64,000 nucleotides of DNA. Source: CBDCVN01 sp965223585. GTDB taxonomy: Bacteria; Deinococcota; Deinococci; Deinococcales; Trueperaceae. This document shows positions 52,708 to 62,161 of the stretch, one piece after another. The stretch is from positions 707,607 through 771,606 of the forward strand of contig CBDCWW010000022.1 of NCBI GenBank assembly GCA_965223585.1. The letters run 5' to 3'. Under the pieces are notes generated by a model. It saw only the letters and a list, made by a program, of their open reading frames with translations. It was not told the origin of the DNA and searched no databases. A program made the position numbers and the translations under genes. Each line of letters opens with the position of its first letter. Within the stretch, counting starts at the first letter, position 1.

Positions 52708-54192
52708 CTAAGGTTGACCTTCCCAATAAAGTGGTGCTTCTAAAGAATTATTAGAATCACTTGCCACATCACTAGCTAGGCCTGAAATACAAACTGGTCC
52801 ACGCTGAGTACTCACACCAAAATCATTGGCTGCACGCACCCACATGCAAAGTTGATCGGCTCCCCAACTACTTAAATCTATAACAATGGATGTGCTAGTC
52901 AAACTATCAGACAATAAATAAGCACTGCTATAATTGTTAGTACTATTGTAATAAAGCCAATACTTATCAGCTCGAGCAGCCTCTGACCACTCGACTTTAT
53001 ATACATTGGGTTGACTAGTTGGTGTTATTGTAAGTTCACTTGGTTGTTCAGGCCCCAAATTAACATCAATCTTAAAATGACGGCTACGTGACCAGCGTCC
53101 ACAACCAATAGAATTACAAGCTCGAGACCGCCATTTGTAAGTGCTTCCATCAACAAGCTTACCAGAGGGAATGGTAAATGATGTGCCAGTTAGCTTAGAC
53201 TTTCTATAGGTTCTGCGGTTTTCTTTAAAAATTTTAATTTGATACCAAGCAGCACCGTCTGTCACTCGCCACATTAATTGTGGTCTGACAGTACCAATAA
53301 TTTGCCCACCATCCGCTGATGAAGATGATCCCGGGCTAATAGTTTTTGCTCTAGCAGGCGCTCCTAAAGGAGGATAAAGCTGATCAATTCCACTAATATC
53401 CTTTGAACTTAAACCATTATGCTGTCCTAAACGGCTAGGAGAGACACCATTTTTAGGGCTAATTGCTAATTGACCACCAAAATAGGCTGGATAGTGCATA
53501 ATTGAGTCATAGTCATAATCACTTAAGTTGGCAAAACTATCGCTAGTGATTTTTTCATATTGACTATGCCAATTACTAGGAATGTTGTCCCATAAAATCT
53601 CAACGTAGTCATCGCGATCAGGCCGCATTTGCTCATGCATGAGACCCATGGTATGGCCTACTTCATGTATAAGACTGCCACGACCACACCATGAGGCAAC
53701 ACTAATGCTTTGCTTCCCACCAGTAAAGCCCAAATTTGACCAGCAGCTATCATTGTCTACTGGTGCAGGGAAGAATTCAACGTAGGCAGTTTGATTAGTC
53801 CTAGCCACAAACTTGACATTGGTCTTTTCTTCCCAATGTGCTATAGCTTCAGCAATGGCAGTTCTCTTTTCATTGCTCATATCATTACGTATTGTGTAAA
53901 AAACTGTATTACCGGGCCAAATACGTGAAGCATAATTGATTTTATTTGTGCCAAAGGCAGAAGTATCAAGCTCTGATACATTACCTACTACCATATCACC
54001 ACCCCACACAAGTAAATCATCAACAACTTGTGCTGTTATAGTAATAGGTTCTTCATACATTGGAATACTAACATTGAGGTTAATTTCTTTGCTGGTAGTA
54101 TTACCATCAGTATTAACAGTGGGGTTAGTTTGCTGGCAGGAACTTAAAATACCAATTAGCAAAAACAAAATCCCTGTAGTAAATTTTTGCAT
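52708..54192 (-). CDS. Astacin-type (M12A) metalloprotease lipoprotein
   Basis: 494 residues. Lipobox L-S-S-C (Cys 19). The astacin zinc site is complete: H-E-V-G-H-T-M-G-L-M-H-E-Q-M-R-P-D-R (176-193), with H176, H180, H186 as ligands and E177 as base; the Met-turn S-I-M-H-Y is at 230-234. After ~280 come two fibronectin-III-like domains with paired Cys. It should be anchored at the cell surface or outer membrane and digest external protein. AAGGAG is 9 nt before the ATG. Single gene. Confidence 0.92.
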   Translation of the reverse strand: MQKFTTGILFLLIGILSSCQQTNPTVNTDGNTTSKEINLNVSIPMYEEPITITAQVVDDLLVWGGDMVVGNVSELDTSAFGTNKINYASRIWPGNTVFYTIRNDMSNEKRTAIAEAIAHWEEKTNVKFVARTNQTAYVEFFPAPVDNDSCWSNLGFTGGKQSISVASWCGRGSLIHEVGHTMGLMHEQMRPDRDDYVEILWDNIPSNWHSQYEKITSDSFANLSDYDYDSIMHYPAYFGGQLAISPKNGVSPSRLGQHNGLSSKDISGIDQLYPPLGAPARAKTISPGSSSSADGGQIIGTVRPQLMWRVTDGAAWYQIKIFKENRRTYRKSKLTGTSFTIPSGKLVDGSTYKWRSRACNSIGCGRWSRSRHFKIDVNLGPEQPSELTITPTSQPNVYKVEWSEAARADKYWLYYNSTNNYSSAYLLSDSLTSTSIVIDLSSWGADQLCMWVRAANDFGVSTQRGPVCISGLASDVASDSNNSLEAPLYWEGQP

Positions 54193-54443
54193 AATTTACT
54201 CCTTTTGCTACAGATTAATGGGCATGATAGCTAGAATGTTATCTAACTATAAATTTAGCCAACATTGCTTTTTTTATAGTGATGTTGTAAGTAGCAATTT
54301 TAATTTAGTAAGGTTGCAACATCAACATATTTAAATTTTTAGCAGAGCCCAGTAAACTTTTCGTTAGAGGATTGATAACATAAGGTAAAACTTGTTTCTT
54401 ATTTAGTAATGTGCAACCCTAAGGCTTATGAAAAGAGGTTTTA

Positions 54444-54935
54444 ATGATATATGGTATTGAAGGCCAGCAAGCCCCTTCATGGCAAGGTGTTACATGGTTT
54501 AATCTACCTAGTGGACGAACCTCTCTAGACGTTGGAGATCTTCGTGGCAAGGTTATTTACTTGTACTGTTTTCAGTCATGGTGCCCGGGCTGCCATGCTC
54601 ATGGCTTCCCCTTACTAGAAAGTACGATGGCAAATTTTAAAGACAATGACGATGTAAGTTTTGTAACTATCCAAACTGTTTTTGAAGGCTTTGATACCAA
54701 TACACTAGAAGAGGCAAAAAAAGTTGTCAGCCAAAATAATTTGTCTATTCCTGCTGGCCACGATTCAGGTGTTCAAAATCTTGGTTCACAAGTTATGCAA
54801 CGCTATCGTAGTGGGGGAACACCTTGGACAATAGTTATTGATAAGGAAGGTGTTGTACGCTACAATCACTTTCAAGCTGGTAGTAAAGCTATGATAGAGT
54901 TTATTGAAAACTTAAGAGCTAGAAAAAATTCCTGA
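54444..54935 (+). CDS. TlpA/redoxin-like thioredoxin-fold protein
   Basis: 163 residues with no signal peptide. Active-site C-P-G-C at 47-50, preceded by F-Q-S-W, and the cis-Pro in G-G-T-P-W-T-I-V-I-D. TlpA-like proteins usually act outside the membrane as disulfide reductases; this one seems cytosolic. AGAGG lies before the ATG. It converges on glyS with a 13-nt gap. Confidence 0.88.
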   Translation: MIYGIEGQQAPSWQGVTWFNLPSGRTSLDVGDLRGKVIYLYCFQSWCPGCHAHGFPLLESTMANFKDNDDVSFVTIQTVFEGFDTNTLEEAKKVVSQNNLSIPAGHDSGVQNLGSQVMQRYRSGGTPWTIVIDKEGVVRYNHFQAGSKAMIEFIENLRARKNS

Positions 54936-54948
54936 TTCTAATGATTAA

Positions 54949-57069
54949 TTAACTTCTTTCCAAACACTCCAATTCTCCTAAAGCCCTTAAACTATCACGC
55001 ACTTCCCGTAACAAAGCTAAACGATTATTACGAATCTTTTCATTATCTACTTTTACTAAAACATTATCTAAAAAGTCATCTAGTGGAGCTTTAAGGTTTA
55101 ATAAGGTGTTTATACTACTATCTAAGCCTTCAAGCAGTGCCTCTGGTCCCTGACCCAAATCCCAAGTGCCGAGTGTTTGAGTCACTTGACTCATCAGTTG
55201 CTCAAGGGCCTCTTTAGAATCTTTTAATGCAGTAAATAAAGCAGGCTCATACTCAGAATCAAAATGCTTAGGATCAACTTTTGCCTCTTCTTTTGCTTCT
55301 TTCGCAAGGTTAGCGGCCCGTTTATAAAGTATTAGTAAATCCTCAAAGTCTTTTTCATTGCTTAAAGCTTTAAGCAAGTGGCAACGCTGTGCAGCAAGAA
55401 TAATAGGAGGATCATCTGCTTTTGCTGCACGTACCAAAATTATATTTATGCCCTCTTCAGCCAAAAGGCCAGCTACTCTATCCCAAATAAATTCTCTTAC
55501 CTCTTCTTGTGCATCAGGGCTTACCTCAACTTTGCTCGAAGCATAACTTTCCACAGTCTTTGCTAGTAAGTCGTCAATTTTTACTAGCCAGCCTTGATTA
55601 TTCACAATACGTGCTAGAGCAATAGCAGCACGACGTAAACCAAAAGGATCAGTAGATCCTGAAGGACGCTTACCCATAGCAAAAAAACCTAATAGTGTAT
55701 CAAGTCTGTCACTAACAGCTAGTAAAGCACCTACATTAGATAAAGGTAAAGACCCACCCGGAGTATTAGGGCGCATGCCTTGCTCGAGCACATCAGCAAC
55801 CTCTACTGGTTGCCCCTCCATTAAAGCGTAGGCTCGAGCCATAATTCCTTCTAATTTAGGTAATTCGTACACCATTTGGGTACCAAGGTCAGCACGAAAA
55901 ATTGGTAGTGCTGCCTCAAGTGTTTCTCTTTCTTCTCCTAAATCAATTAGCTCAGCTAATTTAAGCACACTTTCTGAGACTCGACTAACTTTATCTGCCA
56001 TACTGCCTAGGTCTTTATGGAAACCAATGCCAGAAAGTTCCCAAGCATGTTGAGAGAGTGACTTTTTCTGATCAGCTTCCCAGAAGAAATAGGCGTCATA
56101 AAGTCGCCCACTTAAAACTTTTTCGTACCCTTTGCGAAGTGGTGCCTCATCAACCACCTTATTATTAGAAATAGCTACAAAATAAGGGGCTAATTTGCCC
56201 TCACTGTCCCTTACAGGGAAGTAGCGTTGGTGGTGAATCATAGTGGTAGTTAGCACTTCTTCAGGTAATTCTAGATAGCTTTTGTCGAACTGTCCTAAAA
56301 TAGCAAAAGGGTATTCAATTAGACTAGTTACTTCGTCTAGTAAGTCTTCATCATAAACTGGCAGTAAGTCTTCCCCGCAAACTTGCTGCACCGCTTGCCA
56401 AGTTTTTTCTTGTCTAGTAGTTATATCAGCAATAACGTAGGCTTTCTCTAGCTGAGTGAGATATTCACTAGGATTAGTAATAATTATACTCGAAGGTGCT
56501 AGGAAACGATGTCCAAAAGAAACATTCTCAGAAACCAAGTCCGCTACATTAACAAATAGAATCTCATTGTCTAATAAAGCAGTTAGCCATACTATAGGGC
56601 GTAAGAATGGCGTTTCTACTGTGCCCCAGCGCATTTTTCTTGGTGCTGGTAAATTCTCAACCACTTTTGTGAGTAGTGAGGGAAGAAGGGATTTAGTACT
56701 TTTACCACCTTGCTTGACATAAGCAAAGACATATTCACCTTTATCTGTTTGTTCAGCTACCAGATCACTAGGTTCAATACCATTGCTTCTGGCAAATCCT
56801 ATAGCTGCTTTAGTAGGTTCTCCTGCTTCATTAAAAGCTACACTTGTAGCAGGGCCACGACGTTTTTCTATGCGCTCTAAGTTCTTTTCAGCTAACTCCT
56901 TAATCAGAACAGCAATGCGACGTGGTGTAGCATAAGAAACAATACTTTTATAGGGTAACTTTGCCTCATCTAGATACTGCCCCAACAAATCAATAATGGC
57001 ACTTTTGGCTTGTATGACATACCAACTAGGCAATTCCTCAGTGCCAATTTCAAACAAAAGCTCTGCCAT
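54949..57069 (-). CDS. glyS: Glycyl-tRNA synthetase beta subunit
   Basis: 706 residues; beta subunit of the alpha2beta2 enzyme that charges tRNA-Gly. The start M-A-E-L-L-F-E-I-G-T-E-E-L-P is the family hallmark; the HD-like middle (L-P-E-E-V-L-T-T-T-M-I-H-H-Q-R-Y-F-P-V) and the C-terminal anticodon-binding part are present. It follows glyQ after 3 nt, surely one operon. Confidence 0.97.
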   Translation of the reverse strand: MAELLFEIGTEELPSWYVIQAKSAIIDLLGQYLDEAKLPYKSIVSYATPRRIAVLIKELAEKNLERIEKRRGPATSVAFNEAGEPTKAAIGFARSNGIEPSDLVAEQTDKGEYVFAYVKQGGKSTKSLLPSLLTKVVENLPAPRKMRWGTVETPFLRPIVWLTALLDNEILFVNVADLVSENVSFGHRFLAPSSIIITNPSEYLTQLEKAYVIADITTRQEKTWQAVQQVCGEDLLPVYDEDLLDEVTSLIEYPFAILGQFDKSYLELPEEVLTTTMIHHQRYFPVRDSEGKLAPYFVAISNNKVVDEAPLRKGYEKVLSGRLYDAYFFWEADQKKSLSQHAWELSGIGFHKDLGSMADKVSRVSESVLKLAELIDLGEERETLEAALPIFRADLGTQMVYELPKLEGIMARAYALMEGQPVEVADVLEQGMRPNTPGGSLPLSNVGALLAVSDRLDTLLGFFAMGKRPSGSTDPFGLRRAAIALARIVNNQGWLVKIDDLLAKTVESYASSKVEVSPDAQEEVREFIWDRVAGLLAEEGINIILVRAAKADDPPIILAAQRCHLLKALSNEKDFEDLLILYKRAANLAKEAKEEAKVDPKHFDSEYEPALFTALKDSKEALEQLMSQVTQTLGTWDLGQGPEALLEGLDSSINTLLNLKAPLDDFLDNVLVKVDNEKIRNNRLALLREVRDSLRALGELECLERS

Positions 57070-57072
57070 TAG

Positions 57073-57957
57073 TTAAGCCACCTCTTCCTCAATGGCTTCG
57101 ACCTTTTCATCTATAGGCTCAATTAAACTAAGATAACTTTTAGCAGTGCTTTCGCTGATTTTTCTTACTCTTTGAATATAGTCTTGTCTTTCAGTGTGTG
57201 AGAGTACGCCTCTGGCATCAAGCAAATTGAAAGTATGTGAAGCTTTGAGCACAAATTCATAAGCTGGATAAACTAGATTATTCTCTAGAAGTCTTTGAGC
57301 TTCGCTTTCATAGTGTTCAAAAAACTGCCGTTGCAATTCTGAGTTGACAAAGTTGAAATTATAGTTGCAATGTTGATATTCAAAATCTTTTCTCAAATCA
57401 CCAAGGGTTACATCTAAAGCATAGTTCACTTCATAAGCATGCACTTTGTCTTGCAAATACATAGCAATACGCTCGAGCCCATAAGTTAACTCCACTGAAA
57501 TGGGGTTTAAATTTACACCGCCAACTTGCTGAAAATAAGTGAATTGAGTTATTTCCATACCATCTATCCATACTTCCCAACCAAGCCCCCATGCCCCTAA
57601 GGTAGGCGACTCCCAGTTATCTTCTACAAAACGGATGTCATGAGCTTTAGCCTCTATCCCTAAACTATAAAGTGATTGCAGGTACTGCTCTTGAATATCT
57701 CTTGGAGAAGGTTTGATTATCACCTGATACTGAAAATAGTATTGAAAGCGGTAAGGATTTTCACCATAGCGACCATCAGTAGGACGACGTGAAGGTGCTA
57801 CATAAGCAGCTTTCCAAGGCTCTTTACCTAAAGACTTTAGAAAAGTAGCAGGATAAAAAGTGCCTGCACCTACCTCAGTATCGTAAGGTTGTACAATTAC
57901 ACAACCTTGGGAAGCCCAAAAGCGATCTAAATTTAAGATGATGTCTTGTAAGTACAT
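57073..57957 (-). CDS. glyQ: Glycyl-tRNA synthetase alpha subunit
   Basis: 294 residues, the class II catalytic subunit that makes glycyl-adenylate. Seen motifs: Q-P-Y-D-T-E-V-G-A-G-T-F-Y-P, A-Y-V-A-P-S-R-R-P-T-D-G-R-Y-G-E-N-P-Y-R and the G-V-N-L-N-P-I-S-V-E-L-T-Y-G-L-E-R motif 3. Two-subunit GlyRS is found in most bacteria but, as far as I recall, not in Deinococcus or Thermus, which use a single-chain type; this is relevant to the origin of the window. Confidence 0.97.
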   Translation of the reverse strand: MYLQDIILNLDRFWASQGCVIVQPYDTEVGAGTFYPATFLKSLGKEPWKAAYVAPSRRPTDGRYGENPYRFQYYFQYQVIIKPSPRDIQEQYLQSLYSLGIEAKAHDIRFVEDNWESPTLGAWGLGWEVWIDGMEITQFTYFQQVGGVNLNPISVELTYGLERIAMYLQDKVHAYEVNYALDVTLGDLRKDFEYQHCNYNFNFVNSELQRQFFEHYESEAQRLLENNLVYPAYEFVLKASHTFNLLDARGVLSHTERQDYIQRVRKISESTAKSYLSLIEPIDEKVEAIEEEVA

Positions 57958-58592
57958 AAATCATTCTCAATTTCTTTTATAGTCTAAAGTTAACATTTAA
58001 ACTAGAGTTCAATATGCTTGCCTTAAAAGGAGTTTCCTGAACCTACAGGGGAATTATAAAGTAACATTATTGGTTTTCTAGGCACTTTCTAGACCTTACA
58101 ATAGTTATTGGCGTTAAAATCTTTGTATCTGAGAATTATAGACTATTATACATAAGGTTTAGTAAATTTAGTTACTATGAACCTTACAAATTTAAATATA
58201 TTAATAACTTTTAGGGTCTCAAAAGCTAAAAGGAATTGCCAAATACTTTTGTTCCAATCTTAATTAAGAGAATTAATATTGTTAACATTGCAAAATCATG
58301 TCTTTACTTATAAAATCGTTTGTTAAGGTTAATGGTGCTCTTAAAGAGCAAATAATTTATTAATGCGAGTAATCTCATACCAAGGAACCTTTTTATGATC
58401 AAGAACATATTAAAAGGTGTTAAGCTAAAGTATATGCAGTTAATCCTTCATAACTACATTCATATTAGGGTACTATAGTACTTATGGCTCGCATTAACAG
58501 CTTACTCGTTCGAGCAAGCCCACACAAAAGTAAACCACTCTCCAATTTAGTTAATAACATTGTATTGATTAATGTTTTGAAAGGAGTTAGCG
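57958..58592. other. Long divergent intergenic region (glyQ / clpC)
   Basis: 635 AT-rich bases that should hold the glyQ leader/promoter and the clpC promoter. A near-palindrome CTTACTCG TT CGAGCAAG lies at ~58501-58518. An ATG frame of 41 codons (58485 to ~58610, M-A-R-I-N-S-L-L) overlaps the clpC start; it has no good ribosome site and may be chance or a leader peptide. No T-box for glycine was recognised. Confidence 0.35.
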
Positions 58593-60797
58593 TTGAATCG
58601 CTACGATGACCGCGCTAGGCTCGTTTTTCACTTTGCTCGAGAAGAAGGAGCAAAGCTAGGCCACACTATGATAGGTCCTGAGCACCTGCTTTTAGGGTTA
58701 ATGCGCGAAGGAGGCACTGCCTACAAAGTCCTAAGTGAGTTTGGGGCCACCCATGAGGGTTTACGCAGGCAGGTTGAAAAGATAGTTGGTCGTGGTAACG
58801 GCTTAGCCCGTAACGAGACCGCAGCCATTACTCCAAAAGCTAGACGAGTTATGGAGCTTGCTGGTAGTGAAGCTAGGAGTCTTGGTAGTAACATGATCGC
58901 TACTGAGCACATTTTACTGGGTGTCATTCGTGAAGGTGATGGAATAGCTTATCGTATCTTACAAAACCTAACTCGAGATGTTGACACAGTACGTTGGCGT
59001 ATACTAGCTGCTACCGATAAAAACCCTAAATCTGAAAGTGCTAAAACTCCTTTTCTAGAAGAATATGCTCGTGACTTAACAAAAGAGGCATCTGAAGGAA
59101 AACTTGACCCAGTAATTGGGCGTAGTGAAGAGATTTGGCGCATAGTCCAGATTCTATCAAGGCGGAGTAAAAATAATCCTTTATTAATCGGTGAGCCAGG
59201 GGTAGGTAAAACAGCTGTAGTTGAAGCTTTGGCACAAACTATCTTAGAAGAGAATGCGCCACCTAACCTTATAGGTGCTCGAGTGGTTACTATAGATTTG
59301 TCTAATATAGTGGCTGGCACAAAATATCGTGGAGAATTTGAAGAACGTCTGCGCAATATTATTAAAGAATTAAAAAGCTCTAAGGTAATAGCCTTTATAG
59401 ATGAAATCCATACTTTAGTGGGAGCAGGTAGTGCAGAGGGTACCCTTGATGCTGCTAATATTCTAAAACCCCCGCTTTCTCGAGGAGAAGTACAAGTTAT
59501 TGGTGCAACAACTGATTCTGAGTATCAGCGCTATATCGAAAGAGATGCTGCCTTGGAACGGCGTTTTCAGCCCGTCATAATTCTAGAGCCTAGTCCAGAG
59601 CAAACTTTAAGTATTTTGCAAGGTTTAAAAGAGCGTTATGAGCACCATCATGGAGTAATAATTCCGGAAGAAATCTTATCTTTATCAGTAAGTTATGGTG
59701 AGCGCAGCCTGCCGGGAAGAAATTTCCCTGATAAAGCTATTGACCTCATAGATGAAGCTTCATCACGTACTAGACTCAATAAATCACTGGGCTTTCCTAT
59801 AAAAGAATCAGCTAAAGGTACACCTGTTGTTAGTCGTGAGGATATTGAGTCAGTAATAGATTCATGGGGAGGGATATATAAAGATGAGCTAAATAATGAA
59901 AAGCTAGTAGATTTAGAGCAAACTCTTGAAAAGAGTGTTATAGGCCAAGGTAAAGCCATAAGAGCTTTATTGGCTGCTTTGCGACGTGCAAAAGTGGGAT
60001 TGGGTGGACGCAGTCGTGTTTCTGCCTCATTCTTATTTATAGGCCCTAGTGGTGTAGGTAAAACCTTCTTGGCTAAGCAACTGGCTGTAGAACTGTTTGG
60101 TAGTGAGCAGGCTCTTATACGTTTGGACATGTCTGAATACCAAGAAGCCCACGCCACCTCAAAACTTATTGGTGCTCCTCCGGGTTACATAGGTCACGAC
60201 CAAGGTGGACGCTTAACTGAGGCCGTACGTCGTCGTCCCTTTTCTGTGGTACTTTTAGATGAAATAGAAAAAGCTCATCCAGATGTTTATAACTTGTTTT
60301 TACAAATCCTTGATGACGGAAGGCTAACAGATGGGGTAGGTCGAACTGTAGATTTTCGGCGTGTGATTTTGATTATGACCAGCAATACTGGTTTTAACAT
60401 AGGTAGCCCAATGGGTTTCCAAGAATTAAAACCTGACATTGAAGCACCTTTAAAGAATGTCTTTACTCCTGAATTTATAGATAGGCTAGATGAAACCATT
60501 AGCTTTGATAGTTTTGATGAAGTAGCCCTATTGCAAATAGCTGAGCAAATGTTAGCTGAAATTCAAAGCGAACTTAAAAATCGCGAGGTAAACGTCACCT
60601 TTTCAGGTGAGTTAGCTTCTTTCTTGGTAAGTAAAATGCCCAAAACTAATAGTGCTAGGCCTCTAAGGGGAGTTATTCGTGAGTACATAGAAGACCCTCT
60701 TGCGCTCGAGCTTATAGTTAACAGTAGCGATGAAGAGCTTATAATTACTGTGGACAATGAGGAAATTATTTTTGCGCGGCCAGTAGCAATGGTATGA
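58593..60797 (+). CDS. clpC: ClpC-type AAA+ unfoldase without middle domain
   Basis: 734 residues. N-domain with two Clp repeats (1-~145); D1 AAA+ with G-E-P-G-V-G-K-T near 200 and A-F-I-D-E-I-H-T; D2 with G-P-S-G-V-G-K-T near 487, V-V-L-L-D-E-I-E-K-A and an M-G-F tripeptide matching the ClpP-binding loop. The coiled-coil M domain that normally sits before D2 and binds MecA is missing: the D1 small domain passes straight to S-W-G-G-I-Y-K-D-E. This is the layout of Deinococcus ClpC. Start TTG, with AAAGGAG 8 nt upstream; M-N-R-Y-D-D-R-A-R-L-V-F-H fits the family start. It unfolds proteins for ClpP. Confidence 0.93.
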   Translation: MNRYDDRARLVFHFAREEGAKLGHTMIGPEHLLLGLMREGGTAYKVLSEFGATHEGLRRQVEKIVGRGNGLARNETAAITPKARRVMELAGSEARSLGSNMIATEHILLGVIREGDGIAYRILQNLTRDVDTVRWRILAATDKNPKSESAKTPFLEEYARDLTKEASEGKLDPVIGRSEEIWRIVQILSRRSKNNPLLIGEPGVGKTAVVEALAQTILEENAPPNLIGARVVTIDLSNIVAGTKYRGEFEERLRNIIKELKSSKVIAFIDEIHTLVGAGSAEGTLDAANILKPPLSRGEVQVIGATTDSEYQRYIERDAALERRFQPVIILEPSPEQTLSILQGLKERYEHHHGVIIPEEILSLSVSYGERSLPGRNFPDKAIDLIDEASSRTRLNKSLGFPIKESAKGTPVVSREDIESVIDSWGGIYKDELNNEKLVDLEQTLEKSVIGQGKAIRALLAALRRAKVGLGGRSRVSASFLFIGPSGVGKTFLAKQLAVELFGSEQALIRLDMSEYQEAHATSKLIGAPPGYIGHDQGGRLTEAVRRRPFSVVLLDEIEKAHPDVYNLFLQILDDGRLTDGVGRTVDFRRVILIMTSNTGFNIGSPMGFQELKPDIEAPLKNVFTPEFIDRLDETISFDSFDEVALLQIAEQMLAEIQSELKNREVNVTFSGELASFLVSKMPKTNSARPLRGVIREYIEDPLALELIVNSSDEELIITVDNEEIIFARPVAMV

Positions 60798-60865
60798 GGT
60801 AAGAGATACTAGTTTTTTCAAAAAACTTACTATATGATGCTCAGGTAAATGTTTGCTTTATCAAC

Positions 60866-61005
60866 GCAAGGAATGTCATCCTGAACACTTACCCTTCACT
60901 ATGCTCTAGGGCAGGCGAGGGTAGACTATGTGAAGGATCTTTCATGCGTTAATGCCTTCGGAGATTCTTCGTCGCTATGCTCCTCAGAATGACATTCTCA
61001 TAGAA
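60866..61005. repeat. Intergenic inverted-repeat element
   Basis: GAATGTCATCCTGA at ~60871 and its near complement CCTCAGAATGACATTCTC at ~60982 bound ~140 bp with GAGATTCTTCGTCGC inside. Elements with these words are widespread small palindromic repeats in many bacterial genomes and may be old MITE-like units. It follows clpC. Confidence 0.55.
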
Positions 61006-61077
61006 GGATTTTCTCTCTAGGGGAAAATTTTTTCTAGAGTACTATACCTGCAGGATACTTCTGGCTAATGCAAGTAA

Positions 61078-61348
61078 TTGATTGTTGAGGAAATAAAAAT
61101 AAATATTGCTAAAGAAATTGCTTTATCTATAGCAGCAGGAATTGGTGCAACTGCATGGACTCCGTGGATTGTTGAGTGGGTACAAAAACCAAGTCGACAA
61201 GGTAAATTACAAAGAGTTTTCAGAAATAGAGTTTAGATTTTTTAATTATCGGAATAACTATAAAAGTTTATGGATTAAAGAAGAAGATATTGATGAAGGA
61301 AATATGTTAATTGAGAAAGATGTATGGAAAAAGATAAATGATGACTAA
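61078..61348 (+). pseudogene. Small broken gene (frameshift near 61195)
   Basis: A TTG frame at 61078 reads I-N-I-A-K-E-I-A-L-S-I-A-A-G-I-G with a hydrophobic helix (…T-A-W-T-P-W-I-V-E-W-V) and stops at 61236. The frame covering 61195-61348 reads V-N-Y-K-E-F-S-E-I-E-F-R-F-F-N-Y and ends K-K-I-N-D-D. Together they look like one ~88-residue protein split by an indel. No family recognised. Its end overlaps the start of cysQ by 11 nt. Confidence 0.5.
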
Positions 61349-62147
61349 ATTGACAATAACAGAAATTCTTAAGCCAACACTCGAGCTAGCCAAGCAAGCA
61401 GGCCAAGCTATTCTAGAAATTTATGAGCAAGCTGACGTAGGAACTACTTACAAAGACGACAAATCTCCACTTACTGCTGCGGATCTGGCTTCACATAATG
61501 TATTAGTGACAAGTCTTAATCAGTTAACTCCAGAGATTCCTATACTTTCTGAAGAATCAAAAACAATAGCTATAGAAGAGCGTCAAAGTTGGCAACGTTT
61601 TTGGTTACTTGACCCTCTTGATGGTACTAAAGAATTCATAAAGCGAAATGGTGAATTTACTGTAAATATTGCCTTAATTGAGTTAGGTGCTCCTATTTTT
61701 GGGGTTGTACATGCACCTGTACTAAATACAACTTATTGGGGTATTGCTGAGCAAGGAGCTTTTAAGCAGGTTGACAATAATGAGCCAAATGCCATTAGAG
61801 TTCAGCCATATAAGACAGGGGATTTAAAGTTAGTAGCCAGCCGTTCTCATGCCAATGCAGAAACAGTAGCTTTTATCGAAAAGCTTAAAGCTGATTTTAG
61901 TGTTGATACTCTTTCTATTGGTAGTTCCTTAAAACTTTGCCTTGTTGCTGAGGGTAAAGCTCACATCTACCCTCGTTTTGGCCCTACTATGGAATGGGAT
62001 ACTGCTGCTGCGCAATGTGTTGTAGAGCAAGCAAAAGGAATTGTAAGTACATTGCAAGGTGAATCTTTACTTTACAATAAAGATAATTTGCTTAATCCCT
62101 ATTTTGTTGTAAATGGTGGGGATATTATTTGGCAGAACTATCTCTGA
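61338..62147 (+). CDS. cysQ: 3'(2'),5'-bisphosphate nucleotidase CysQ-like
   Basis: 269 residues of the inositol-monophosphatase fold. It turns PAP into AMP and phosphate, clearing the by-product of sulfate assimilation. Metal ligands: E-E at 72-73 (L-S-E-E-S), D-P-L-D-G-T at 92-97 and W-D-T-A-A-A-Q in the C-terminal part. L-L-D-P-L-D-G-T-K-E-F is the CysQ variant, with K-E-F after T. Start at 61338 or the next ATG codon. Confidence 0.9.
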   Translation: MMTKLTITEILKPTLELAKQAGQAILEIYEQADVGTTYKDDKSPLTAADLASHNVLVTSLNQLTPEIPILSEESKTIAIEERQSWQRFWLLDPLDGTKEFIKRNGEFTVNIALIELGAPIFGVVHAPVLNTTYWGIAEQGAFKQVDNNEPNAIRVQPYKTGDLKLVASRSHANAETVAFIEKLKADFSVDTLSIGSSLKLCLVAEGKAHIYPRFGPTMEWDTAAAQCVVEQAKGIVSTLQGESLLYNKDNLLNPYFVVNGGDIIWQNYL

Positions 62148-62161
62148 AGTAGATTAATATA

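Noticed and set aside
57958..58592. T-box riboswitch ahead of glyQ
   Set aside because: No recognisable T-box sequence or specifier stem was found on the - strand; the stretch is mostly featureless AT-rich DNA.
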